Origin: JBCBSP01 sp039819095
Lineage (GTDB): Bacteria; Pseudomonadota; Alphaproteobacteria; Caulobacterales; Maricaulaceae
Direction: 5' to 3'
DNA length: 64,000 nt
NCBI GenBank assembly: GCA_039819095.1
Contig: JBCBSP010000002.1
Coordinates: 402,593-466,592 of the forward strand
The translations under genes were made by a program, and so were the position numbers. The notes beneath the pieces are model-generated. The model saw only the letters and a program-made list of their open reading frames with translations. It was not told the origin of the DNA and made no database searches. Positions 36,249 through 43,932 of the stretch are shown here, piece after piece (the stretch's first letter is position 1; each line of letters begins with the position of its first letter).

Positions 36249-36863
36249 TCAGGAGTGGGCGAAAATGTCCATCTCGTCCCAGCCGCCCAGATCCAGCGCG
36301 GCGCGCACGGGCAGAAACTGGAAACAGTCGCGCGCCAGATCCAGACGATCCTCGCGCTCCAGCATGGCGGTCAGGCCGGCCTTGACCGCGTGCAGATGAA
36401 GCACGTCGGAGGCGGCATAAGCCTGCTGGGCGGATGACAAGTCATCCGCGCCCCAATCGGAGCTTTGCTGCTGCTTGTTCAACTCCACCCCGGCGATTTC
36501 ACGCGTGACGTCTTTCAACCCGTGCCGATCAGTATAGGTGCGCACCAGCTTGGACGCGATCTTGGTGCAGAAGACCGGGCTCATCGTGACGCCGAGATAG
36601 CGCTTGACCATTGCCAGATCGAAGCGGGCGAAGTGCAGAATTTTCTCCAGCGAGCGGTCCGCCAGCAGCGCCTTCAGATTCGGGCAGTCATAGGAAGACC
36701 GGTCAAGCTGCACCAGATGCGCCTCGCCGTCCCCGGCTGAGAGCTGAACCACGCAGAGCTGATCGCGGACCAGGGACAGCCCCTGTGTCTCGGTGTCCAC
36801 CGCAACGCTTTCGCCAAATTCCAGACCCGCCGGCAGATCGCCCTTGTGCAGATGCACGCCCAT
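36249..36863 (-). CDS. nrnC: Ribonuclease D-type 3'-5' exonuclease (NrnC-like)
   Basis: This 204-residue protein is a stand-alone DEDDy exonuclease without the HRDC domains of RNase D. DEDD residues are in VDTETQGLSL, the HFARFDLAMV block and YAASDVLHLHAV, where the Tyr and Asp form Exo III. Size and gene context (beside lptC) match NrnC, which in related bacteria degrades dinucleotides to finish RNA decay. The start has no strong Shine-Dalgarno visible. It diverges from the STAS-like gene over about 180 bp. Confidence 0.85.
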   Translation of the reverse strand: MGVHLHKGDLPAGLEFGESVAVDTETQGLSLVRDQLCVVQLSAGDGEAHLVQLDRSSYDCPNLKALLADRSLEKILHFARFDLAMVKRYLGVTMSPVFCTKIASKLVRTYTDRHGLKDVTREIAGVELNKQQQSSDWGADDLSSAQQAYAASDVLHLHAVKAGLTAMLEREDRLDLARDCFQFLPVRAALDLGGWDEMDIFAHS

Positions 36864-37045
36864 TGCTTCTCACCTGTCCTTGACGCTTGAATCACTTCAC
36901 CTATCGACCTGTGCGCGGGCCGCGTCAATGTCCGTGCGTGCGCCATGCGCAAACCTGTTATGTGCGAATGAGGGGCGAGCGCCACGACTTCGCCACATCC
37001 AGTCTTAAACAGGCGCGCCGATATTCATCATTTTTGGAACATCCA

Positions 37046-37444
37046 ATGGCTGAAACCGTCTCCAGCGAGACCGGACAGATCACGGTTCGATTCGACCCCG
37101 CATCCCGCCTGCTTGAATGCCGGTTCGAAGGCCGGGTCGGCTCGGCCCAGCTCGCCGAATTCGCAGAGGCCGCCATCCGGGAAAGCGCCGGGCATACGTT
37201 GCGCGGCGTCCTGTTCGACGCCCGCGCCAGCACGCCGGCCTATAGTCATGGCGAGATGATCGACACGCTGGAACAGGGCCTGGAAGCGGCCTCGCCTCAA
37301 CGCTGCGCCTTCCTGGTCTCGGAAATGACGGAAGAGCGCCAGCGTCAGGCCGTGCTTCTGGAAGCCGCGAGCGTTCCGTTTGCGGTCAAGGTGCGCGCCT
37401 TCACCGATGAAGCCGAGGCGCGCAGCTGGGCCGGCGGCGTCTAG
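37046..37444 (+). CDS. STAS-like (SpoIIAA-type) domain protein
   Basis: The 132-residue product has the alternating strand/helix pattern of a SpoIIAA-like or STAS-related domain: ITVRFDPASRLLECRFEGRV, LRGVLFDARAST, and CAFLVSEMTEE. No phosphorylatable Ser in the usual anti-anti-sigma position stands out. The start is ATG 37046; the upstream frame back to 36887 lacks a ribosome site. It converges with the phosphatase gene 12 bp away. Partner and function are unknown. Confidence 0.7.
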   Translation: MAETVSSETGQITVRFDPASRLLECRFEGRVGSAQLAEFAEAAIRESAGHTLRGVLFDARASTPAYSHGEMIDTLEQGLEAASPQRCAFLVSEMTEERQRQAVLLEAASVPFAVKVRAFTDEAEARSWAGGV

Positions 37445-37456
37445 ACTGACGGCGGT

Positions 37457-37924
37457 TCAGAGCCGCTGCACCAAGCCTTCCACGCCCTTCTCGATGAGAT
37501 CAAGCGCGCGTTCAAACGCCTCTTGGCCCTCATAATAGGGGTCCGGAACGTCCTGGCCGGCCAGACCCACTGACCAGTCCAGCAATAATGAAACCGGACG
37601 CTCAGAGAGCCGGCGCGCATCTCTTGCCTGCATCAGCCAGCGCTTATGGCTGTGATCGAGCCCGATCAGATGATCGAACCGGTCGAAATCGGCATCCTCG
37701 ACCGCCCGTGCGCGCTGGTCCGAAATGTCGACCCCACGCCGCGCGACGGCCTCCGCCGCCCTGGGGTCAGGCCGCTCACCCTCATGCCAGGCGCCGACGC
37801 CCGCACTATCGAACACGACCGACCTGCCCAGCTTTTCCGCACAATACTCCCCCACTCCCTGCGCCATCGGCGAACGGCAGATATTCCCGGTGCAAACGAA
37901 TAAAATGGCGTGCGTGCGCGGCAT
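37457..37924 (-). CDS. Low-molecular-weight protein-tyrosine phosphatase
   Basis: The 155-residue protein (ATG 37924) has the P-loop FVCTGNICRSPMA (C-x5-R) at about residues 10-22 and the catalytic Asp in VPDPYYEGQEAF near 125, both intact. Such enzymes dephosphorylate bacterial tyrosine kinases of polysaccharide export, or arsenate/small substrates; nothing nearby shows which. An in-frame upstream start at 37975 is less likely. No tyrosine kinase gene is in the window. Confidence 0.92.
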   Translation of the reverse strand: MPRTHAILFVCTGNICRSPMAQGVGEYCAEKLGRSVVFDSAGVGAWHEGERPDPRAAEAVARRGVDISDQRARAVEDADFDRFDHLIGLDHSHKRWLMQARDARRLSERPVSLLLDWSVGLAGQDVPDPYYEGQEAFERALDLIEKGVEGLVQRL

Positions 37925-38186
37925 GAGGAAAGGATAACGCAGCCGCGCCGAAGCGGAAGCGGCTGCGCCGAGCAAGGTTTACCGAAGCTGAACCCAACCC
38001 GTTGAATTCGCGGTCAAGCCAAAGGCGCGGTACTCGCAGCTCATGAAGTGTGGGCGTCAGCCTTCTGCAAGGAGCAGGGTCGCTGCACATTGAGGCGTTC
38101 CGGGTGGTTGCGCTTCAGCATTAGCGGGCCTGATATAGAGGTCTGCGATTTTGCAGCAGGCGGGCAGTTCACGGTGGAGGTGATCT

Positions 38187-38708
38187 TTGAGACCGCGATT
38201 AGGCGTACTGCCTTTTGTGATCACGTCCGCGCTTTTGATGGGCTGCGCTTCCAGCGAGGTGCGGTTCGAAGCGCACTCAAATGATGAGCGCTACGCGAGC
38301 TGTGGACCGACCGTCGTCAAGGAGCTGTCCGAGGCGCTAAGAGGCCGACAGGCGGATCTGCTTTACGAGGCAGAGATTGCCGAACAGGTGGCGGCGGCAC
38401 TCGCCATACCTAACCTGGCTTTTGACGGCGCGATTAAGGGCGATCAGCGGCGGGTCTTCAGCGGGTGCCGTCAGCATTACTGCCCGGAAAAGTCCGTAAT
38501 TGTTGGAAGTTTGGAATGCGAGTTCCGAACCGCTGCGCTCGGCCACTTTCGTAATGGCGATACGCGCTATGAGACGCCAATGCTGCTCATCATCTCAAGC
38601 GATGCCGACGCTTGGCGGGAAGACCGGCCCATAATTGAGGCTTGGGCGAGCAGCGCCTACCCTGCCTACACCGTAAGAGAGATCATCCTGACAAACGAAG
38701 TCCCCTAA
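38187..38708 (+). CDS. Hypothetical lipoprotein with TTG start
   Basis: The 173-residue product has a lipoprotein signal (LLMGC, Cys about residue 20) and four or five further Cys residues (SCG, GCRQHYC, LEC), unusual for this neighbourhood. A GGAGG motif at about 38176-38180 stands 6 bp ahead of TTG 38187, which makes that the start. Its GC content looks lower than the flanks. Its stop overlaps the convergent gyrB stop. The upstream 262 bp (37925-38186) shows no other gene. No family is recognised; it may be an acquired gene. Confidence 0.6.
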   Translation: MRPRLGVLPFVITSALLMGCASSEVRFEAHSNDERYASCGPTVVKELSEALRGRQADLLYEAEIAEQVAAALAIPNLAFDGAIKGDQRRVFSGCRQHYCPEKSVIVGSLECEFRTAALGHFRNGDTRYETPMLLIISSDADAWREDRPIIEAWASSAYPAYTVREIILTNEVP

Positions 38709-41122
38709 ACATCCACCTCCGCTTCCAGCGCGAATTCCTGGATGAATTCGCGCCGCGGTTCGACGAGATCGCCCATCAGCCGGGTGAAGAGCTCGTCGGC
38801 GGTGTCGGCTTCGTTGACCGAGACCTGCAAAAGCGAGCGGGCTTCCGGGTCGAGCGTGGTTTCCCACAGCTGGTTCGGGTTCATCTCGCCGAGACCCTTA
38901 TAGCGCTGAATTTTCAGACCCTTCGCCCCGGCGCGCGTGACCGCGCCAACAAGATCGAGCGGGCCGTGCACGAGGGTGGTCTCGCCCCGGCGCACGAAGC
39001 TGGCGAGCCCCGTGTAATCGCCGGCGATCGCGCGGGCGCGTTCCGACAGGCGTTTGGCGTCCGGGCTTTCCAGCAGCTTGCCATCCAGCACGACAGTTTC
39101 GGTCACGCCGCGCACTTCACGCGCCAGGATCAACGCGCCTTCCGGCGCGACCGTTCCGGTCCAGCCATCCTCGCCTTCTTCAGACGAGCGCGCCAGCCGG
39201 GCGGCGACGCGGTCAGCGGCCGCCTGATCGATATCCGGATGAAGCGCACCTTCCAGCGCGGCAGCCTCCAGCGCGAAGGCCGGCGCGCGCGCGATTAGCC
39301 GTTCGATGGCGAGCACAGCGCCGCGCGCGGCGCGCACGCGCTCAGCCAGATCCGCGTCGCTGGCGACTTCGCCATCGGCAAGCTCAAGCGAGGCTTCCAC
39401 GCAGCCCTCCTCGATAAGGAAGGCGTCCATCTCCGCCTGGTCGGTGAGATAGCGTTCGGACTTGCCCCGGCTGACCTTATAAAGCGGCGGCTGGGCGATA
39501 TAGAGATGACCGCGCTCGATCAGCTCCGGCATCTGCCGGTAGAAGAAGGTCAGCAGCAGCGTTCGGATATGCGCGCCGTCCACATCGGCGTCGGTCATGA
39601 TGACGACCTTGTGGTAGCGCAGCTTGTCGTAATCGATTTGATCGCGGCCAATGCCGGTCCCCAGCGCCGTGATCAGCGTGCCGACCTGATCTGAGCCGAG
39701 CATGCGATCAAACCGCGCCCGCTCCACATTCAGGATCTTGCCGCGCAGGGGCAGCACGGCCTGGTTTTCCCGGTTACGGCCCTGCTTGGCAGAGCCGCCG
39801 GCGGAATCGCCCTCCACGATGAAGATCTCCGACTTGGCCGGGTCTTTCTCCTGACAATCGGCGAGCTTGCCGGGAAGCGAAGTGATGTCGAGCGCGCTCT
39901 TGCGGCGGGTTAGCTCGCGCGCCTTGCGCGCGGCCTCGCGCGCAGCGGCCGCCTCGATGATTTTCGAGATGATCGACTTGGCTTCGACGGGGTGTTCTTC
40001 AAACCACTCGCCGAGTTTTTCATAGACCAGGCTCTCCACCGCGGTGCGAACCTCCGAGGAGACCAGCTTGTCCTTGGTCTGGCTGGAGAATTTCGGATCG
40101 GGAACCTTCACCGAAAGCACGCAGGTCAGACCCTCGCGCGCATCATCGCCGGTGATCGTCACCTTGGCCTTGGAGGCCAGGCCGGAGGACGCCGCATAGG
40201 AATTGATGATCCGGGTCAGCGCACCGCGGAAGCCGGCCAGGTGCGTGCCGCCATCGCGCTGCGGGATGTTGTTGGTGAAACACAGCACGTTTTCGTAATA
40301 GCTGTCATTCCACTGCATCGCGACATCGACCTGGACGCCGTCCTTCTCGCCCTGGAACAGAACCGGCTCGGTGAAAAGCGAGCTCTTCTGGCGGTCCAGA
40401 TGCTGCACGAAGGCGGCCACGCCGCCCTCATAGACCATCACCTCTTCCCAGGCCTCGGCCTCGCGCTCATCGCGCAGAACGATCTTCACCCCGGAATTCA
40501 GGAAAGCCAGCTCGCGCAGGCGGTGATGCAGGCGCGCGCGATCAAACACGATGTCGGAGAAGGTTTCCTCACTGGGGAAGAACCGCACCTGGCTGCCGGT
40601 TTTCGGCTTGCCGTCGATAAGGGGCGCATCTCCGAGCCGGCGCAGATCCTGACCGTCTTCGGGATCGCCATGGCGAAACCGCATCGTATAGGCGCCGCCA
40701 TCGCGCCAGATATTCAGATCCAGCCACTCCGACAGCGCGTTCACCACCGATACGCCGACCCCGTGCAGGCCGCCTGAGACCTTGTAGGAATTCTGGTCGA
40801 ACTTACCGCCGGCATGCAGCTGGGTCATGATGACCTGCGCGGCCGACACACCCTCGCCTTCGTGGATTTCGGTCGGGATGCCGCGACCATCATCCTCCAC
40901 GCTGGCCGAACCGTCCGCATGCAGTGTCACGGTGACCGCGTCGCAATAGCCGGCAAGCGCCTCATCGACCGCGTTGTCGACGACCTCATAGACCATGTGG
41001 TGAAGGCCCGATCCGTCATCGGTGTCGCCGATATACATGCCGGGGCGTTTGCGCACCGCGTCGAGGCCCTTCAGGACCTTGATCGATTCTGCGCCATAAT
41101 CGTGATTCGTGTTCTCAGACAT
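38705..41122 (-). CDS. gyrB: DNA gyrase subunit B
   Basis: GyrB supplies the ATPase of gyrase. The 805-residue protein has the GHKL ATPase motifs (VDNAVDEALAG, EDDGRGIPTEIHEGEG, GLHGVGVSVVNALS), the transducer, and the Toprim domain with IVEGDSAGGSAKQGRNRENQ in overlapping pieces, LPLRGKILNVE and MTDADVDGAHIRTLLLTFF. It ends with the gyrase tail IQRYKGLGEMNPNQLWETT and FIQEFALEAEVDV. No truncation is seen. A 211-bp gap with palindromic DNA lies upstream. Confidence 0.98.
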   Translation of the reverse strand: MSENTNHDYGAESIKVLKGLDAVRKRPGMYIGDTDDGSGLHHMVYEVVDNAVDEALAGYCDAVTVTLHADGSASVEDDGRGIPTEIHEGEGVSAAQVIMTQLHAGGKFDQNSYKVSGGLHGVGVSVVNALSEWLDLNIWRDGGAYTMRFRHGDPEDGQDLRRLGDAPLIDGKPKTGSQVRFFPSEETFSDIVFDRARLHHRLRELAFLNSGVKIVLRDEREAEAWEEVMVYEGGVAAFVQHLDRQKSSLFTEPVLFQGEKDGVQVDVAMQWNDSYYENVLCFTNNIPQRDGGTHLAGFRGALTRIINSYAASSGLASKAKVTITGDDAREGLTCVLSVKVPDPKFSSQTKDKLVSSEVRTAVESLVYEKLGEWFEEHPVEAKSIISKIIEAAAAREAARKARELTRRKSALDITSLPGKLADCQEKDPAKSEIFIVEGDSAGGSAKQGRNRENQAVLPLRGKILNVERARFDRMLGSDQVGTLITALGTGIGRDQIDYDKLRYHKVVIMTDADVDGAHIRTLLLTFFYRQMPELIERGHLYIAQPPLYKVSRGKSERYLTDQAEMDAFLIEEGCVEASLELADGEVASDADLAERVRAARGAVLAIERLIARAPAFALEAAALEGALHPDIDQAAADRVAARLARSSEEGEDGWTGTVAPEGALILAREVRGVTETVVLDGKLLESPDAKRLSERARAIAGDYTGLASFVRRGETTLVHGPLDLVGAVTRAGAKGLKIQRYKGLGEMNPNQLWETTLDPEARSLLQVSVNEADTADELFTRLMGDLVEPRREFIQEFALEAEVDV

Positions 41123-41224
41123 GGGTTTCTTTTACCGCATGGCGTCGCCGCGGGCCAATGTTGCGCACATCTGAGGGGGCAGGGACATGGAGGGTCGCAT
41201 CCGCCGATCTTCACCCCATCCTGA

Positions 41225-41331
41225 CCCTCCCCTCGAGGGGAGGGAAAACGGAAGCTTTTCCATTCCACCGACAGCCAGGCTGAATGATCTCAGCTCGCGC
41301 TCCTTCCCCCTCACCCTTGGGGTGGGGGGAC
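41225..41331. repeat. Palindromic intergenic sequence between lysE-type gene and gyrB
   Basis: The gap holds a perfect 20-bp palindrome CCCTCCCCTCGAGGGGAGGG (41225-41244) and a second GC-rich inverted repeat built on CACCC-TTG-GGGTG (about 41305-41331). Both lack an adjacent T-tract in either direction, so they are not ordinary terminators; they resemble REP-like elements that recur in GC-rich genomes. I could not test copy number. Confidence 0.5.
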
Positions 41332-41333
41332 GC

Positions 41334-41963
41334 CTAGCGCACCAATAAAAGCACCGCGATCGCGGCCATGATCAGCGCCGTGGCGAGATCGGCCCAGCGC
41401 TTCACTCCGCGCTCGGCGAGCCAGTCGCGCGCCCGGTGCGCGCCGCCGACATAGACCGCGATAAAGACCAGCCCCATGGCGAACAGGATCGCGACCATAA
41501 GCGCATAATCGGCCCGCCCCACCTGCGTCAGATCGAAAAAGGCGGGCAGGAAGGACAGGTAAAACGCGATCGCCTTGGGATTGGATAGCGGCATGGAGAC
41601 TCCCGCCGCATAGGTCGCCGCCAGACCGCGCTTGCTGATGGGCGGCGCAGCGGTGACCGGCTTGGGGTTCACGAAGCCCTGGAACGCGCCCCAGGCGAAC
41701 CAGAAGAGGATGCCCGCCCCGACCGCCTTGACGGCCCAGAACCAGCCGGAAAACCCACTCGCAGCTTCAGCCGCCGCCGTCAGTCCCGTTATGGCGACAG
41801 TCAGCCAGAAGATATCCCCGGTGAGAATGCCGAACCCGTAGGCCGCGCCATAGACCGGCCCGCCATCCATCGTCCGCCCGACCATGGCGAGCACGCCGGG
41901 CCCCGGCGTCAGGAAGAGCACAAGCAGAGACGCCGCAAAGGCGGCGAGCGTGGCGATGGTCAT
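41334..41963 (-). CDS. LysE family amino-acid exporter
   Basis: The 209-residue inner-membrane protein has six hydrophobic segments and the LysE/RhtB signature near the N-terminus (LFLTPGPGVLAMVGRTMDGG). It should export an amino acid or related solute; the substrate is unknown. It lies 16 bp after the desaturase gene on the same strand. The ATG is preceded by a short purine-rich stretch. Confidence 0.88.
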   Translation of the reverse strand: MTIATLAAFAASLLVLFLTPGPGVLAMVGRTMDGGPVYGAAYGFGILTGDIFWLTVAITGLTAAAEAASGFSGWFWAVKAVGAGILFWFAWGAFQGFVNPKPVTAAPPISKRGLAATYAAGVSMPLSNPKAIAFYLSFLPAFFDLTQVGRADYALMVAILFAMGLVFIAVYVGGAHRARDWLAERGVKRWADLATALIMAAIAVLLLVR

Positions 41964-41979
41964 GGATTGAACGCCCCGC

Positions 41980-42906
41980 CTACTCCGCCGCGATGCGCGC
42001 TTGCGGAGTGAATTGAGGCGCGATCTTCAGATCCTTCGCCCAGCGCAGCTTCTCAAACACCAGAAGCAGCGTGCCGTTATAATCGACCAGGCGATGGATC
42101 AGGCCCTTGCGCGGCAGGTGCAGGGCGCTCGCCGGGTAGTCATGATGGTGGTCATGGATCGCCTCGCCGCCGGTCAGCAGGGCGAGCAGCCAGTCCAGCC
42201 AGGCGGGCGTCTTCAGATGGCCGGCGACATTCACCCCGAGCGTGGTGGCGTGAAACTGCACCCCGCGCGCGGTGACGGCGCTGGCGTGCAAGAGCACGGT
42301 GAGAACCAAAGAACCGCCCAGCGCCCAGACCGTCAGATAGATCAGCGCCGGCGCGAGGAGATGCACCAGGAGCGTCATGGAGAGGTAGTAGCGATCGACC
42401 AGTTGAACGCCGGTGTTTTCGCGCAGCCACATCGCCATCGGACGGCGCAGATCATTATCGTCGCGCCAGAGCAACCAGCCGATCCACGCCCAGAACTTGC
42501 TTTCATGCGGGTTGTGCGGGTCGCCCGGCTTGTCGGACAGGCGGTGATGCTGGGAGTGGTAATTCACCCAGTCCTTCAGCTTGCCCTGCATGGCGATCAC
42601 GCAGTTGAGCGCCGTGATGATCTGGGCCGGCCAGCGCAGCTCGCCCGCCTTGTGCTGCCAGACCCGGTGCAGCACGCCGATGCCGAAATTGCAGATCACC
42701 AGCGTCGCCGCGCCAACGAGGAGCGCCAGCGCCAGATACCAGGCGTGGAAGGTCACATCGGCGAAGACAAGCCCGGCGATGATGGCGCCGAGTATGCCCA
42801 GCACGCCCAGCACGGGGTAGATGACCGCGGCGAACACGCTCGGCCAGTCGAGATTGCGCCAGGATTTTTCGATAATCTCGGATCGTGGGACCGGCGTTCG
42901 CGCCAT
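41980..42906 (-). CDS. Fatty acid (acyl-CoA) desaturase
   Basis: The 308-residue protein (ATG 42906, AAGGACG upstream) is a membrane desaturase with the His boxes HRVWQH, NYHSQHHRLSD and AIHDHHHDYP and several hydrophobic segments. It should introduce a double bond in a fatty acyl chain, using electrons from a ferredoxin or cytochrome b5-like partner. It diverges from fabI across 185 bp, a meaningful pairing for membrane lipid synthesis, and is followed by a LysE-type gene. An upstream start at 42981 is less likely. Confidence 0.9.
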   Translation of the reverse strand: MARTPVPRSEIIEKSWRNLDWPSVFAAVIYPVLGVLGILGAIIAGLVFADVTFHAWYLALALLVGAATLVICNFGIGVLHRVWQHKAGELRWPAQIITALNCVIAMQGKLKDWVNYHSQHHRLSDKPGDPHNPHESKFWAWIGWLLWRDDNDLRRPMAMWLRENTGVQLVDRYYLSMTLLVHLLAPALIYLTVWALGGSLVLTVLLHASAVTARGVQFHATTLGVNVAGHLKTPAWLDWLLALLTGGEAIHDHHHDYPASALHLPRKGLIHRLVDYNGTLLLVFEKLRWAKDLKIAPQFTPQARIAAE

Positions 42907-43091
42907 GGGTCGTCCTTCTGGTCGTTTGAATCGAGCTTGAGCATGCCATTGCTCGCGGGCGGGCGCGAGGTATGCGCGCACGCCTGCGGCGTCGAACCGC
43001 AGCCCGGCTCGACGCCAGTGCGCGAACGGGCTATTCGAAGCTTCAAGAGCGCGGCGTCCAGCCGACCAACATGATTTGCGGGGAGAGATCC

Positions 43092-43919
43092 ATGTCCGAC
43101 AGCGAGTTTCCGACCGGCGGCCTCATGGCTGGCAAGCGCGGCCTGATCATGGGCGTGGCGAATAAGAACTCCATCGCCTGGGGCATCGCCCGTCAGCTCG
43201 CCGCCCAGGGCGCTGAGCTGGCCTTCTCCTACCAGGACGAGGCGCTGGAAAAACGCGTCCGTCCGCTGGTGGAATCCCTGCCCGGCGAGCCCTTCATGGT
43301 CACCGCCGACGTCACCAATGACGCCTCGATGGACGCCTGTTTTGAAACCATCAAGGACACGTGGGGCGGGATGGACTTTCTGGTCCACGCCATCGCCTTC
43401 GCCGGCAAGGACGAGCTGGTGGGCAGCTTCACCCACAATACCACGCGCATCGGGTTTCAGCGCGCGATGGACATTTCCGCCTATTCCTTCGTGGACGCTG
43501 CCCGGCGCGCCTCTGAGCTGATGCCCTCAAAGGAAGAGGGCGGCGGCTCCATGGTGTCGATGACCTATCTGGGATCAGAGCGCGTGGTCCCGAATTATAA
43601 TGTGATGGGCGTGGCGAAAGCCGCGCTGGAGGCTTCCACCCGCTATATCGCCCGCGATCTCGGGCCCGCCGGGATTCGGGTGAACGCCATTTCCGCCGGT
43701 CCGATGCGCACGCTGGCCATGGCCGGTATTTCCGGCGGGCGCACACTGATGAAGACCGGCAAGGACTGGTCGATGCTGAAGGAAGACACCACGATGGAAG
43801 GCGTCGCCGGCGCGGCGCTCTATCTTCTGTCCGATCTCGGCAAGTCGTGCACCGGCGAAGTCCTCCACGTCGACGCCGGCTTCCACGCGGTGGCGGTGCC
43901 GGACATCGAGGAGAGCTAA
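43092..43919 (+). CDS. fabI: Enoyl-[acyl-carrier-protein] reductase FabI
   Basis: FabI reduces enoyl-ACP with NADH, the last step of fatty-acid elongation, and is the target of triclosan and isoniazid-like drugs. The 275-residue protein has the SDR fold with RGLIMGVANKNSIAWGIA, the catalytic Tyr/Lys pair in NYNVMGVAK (Tyr-x6-Lys), and AGPMRTLAMAGI. GGGGAGAG lies ahead of ATG 43092. The stop is 13 bp from that of the convergent S9 peptidase. Confidence 0.97.
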   Translation: MSDSEFPTGGLMAGKRGLIMGVANKNSIAWGIARQLAAQGAELAFSYQDEALEKRVRPLVESLPGEPFMVTADVTNDASMDACFETIKDTWGGMDFLVHAIAFAGKDELVGSFTHNTTRIGFQRAMDISAYSFVDAARRASELMPSKEEGGGSMVSMTYLGSERVVPNYNVMGVAKAALEASTRYIARDLGPAGIRVNAISAGPMRTLAMAGISGGRTLMKTGKDWSMLKEDTTMEGVAGAALYLLSDLGKSCTGEVLHVDAGFHAVAVPDIEES

Positions 43920-43932
43920 GGCCGGTCGCGCC

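Noticed and set aside
37925..38186. Small RNA or tRNA in the 262-bp gap before the orphan lipoprotein
   Set aside because: No cloverleaf, no T-loop consensus and no stem with a T-tract could be found.
41225..41244. Terminator for the lysE-type gene
   Set aside because: No T-tract follows the palindrome on either strand.
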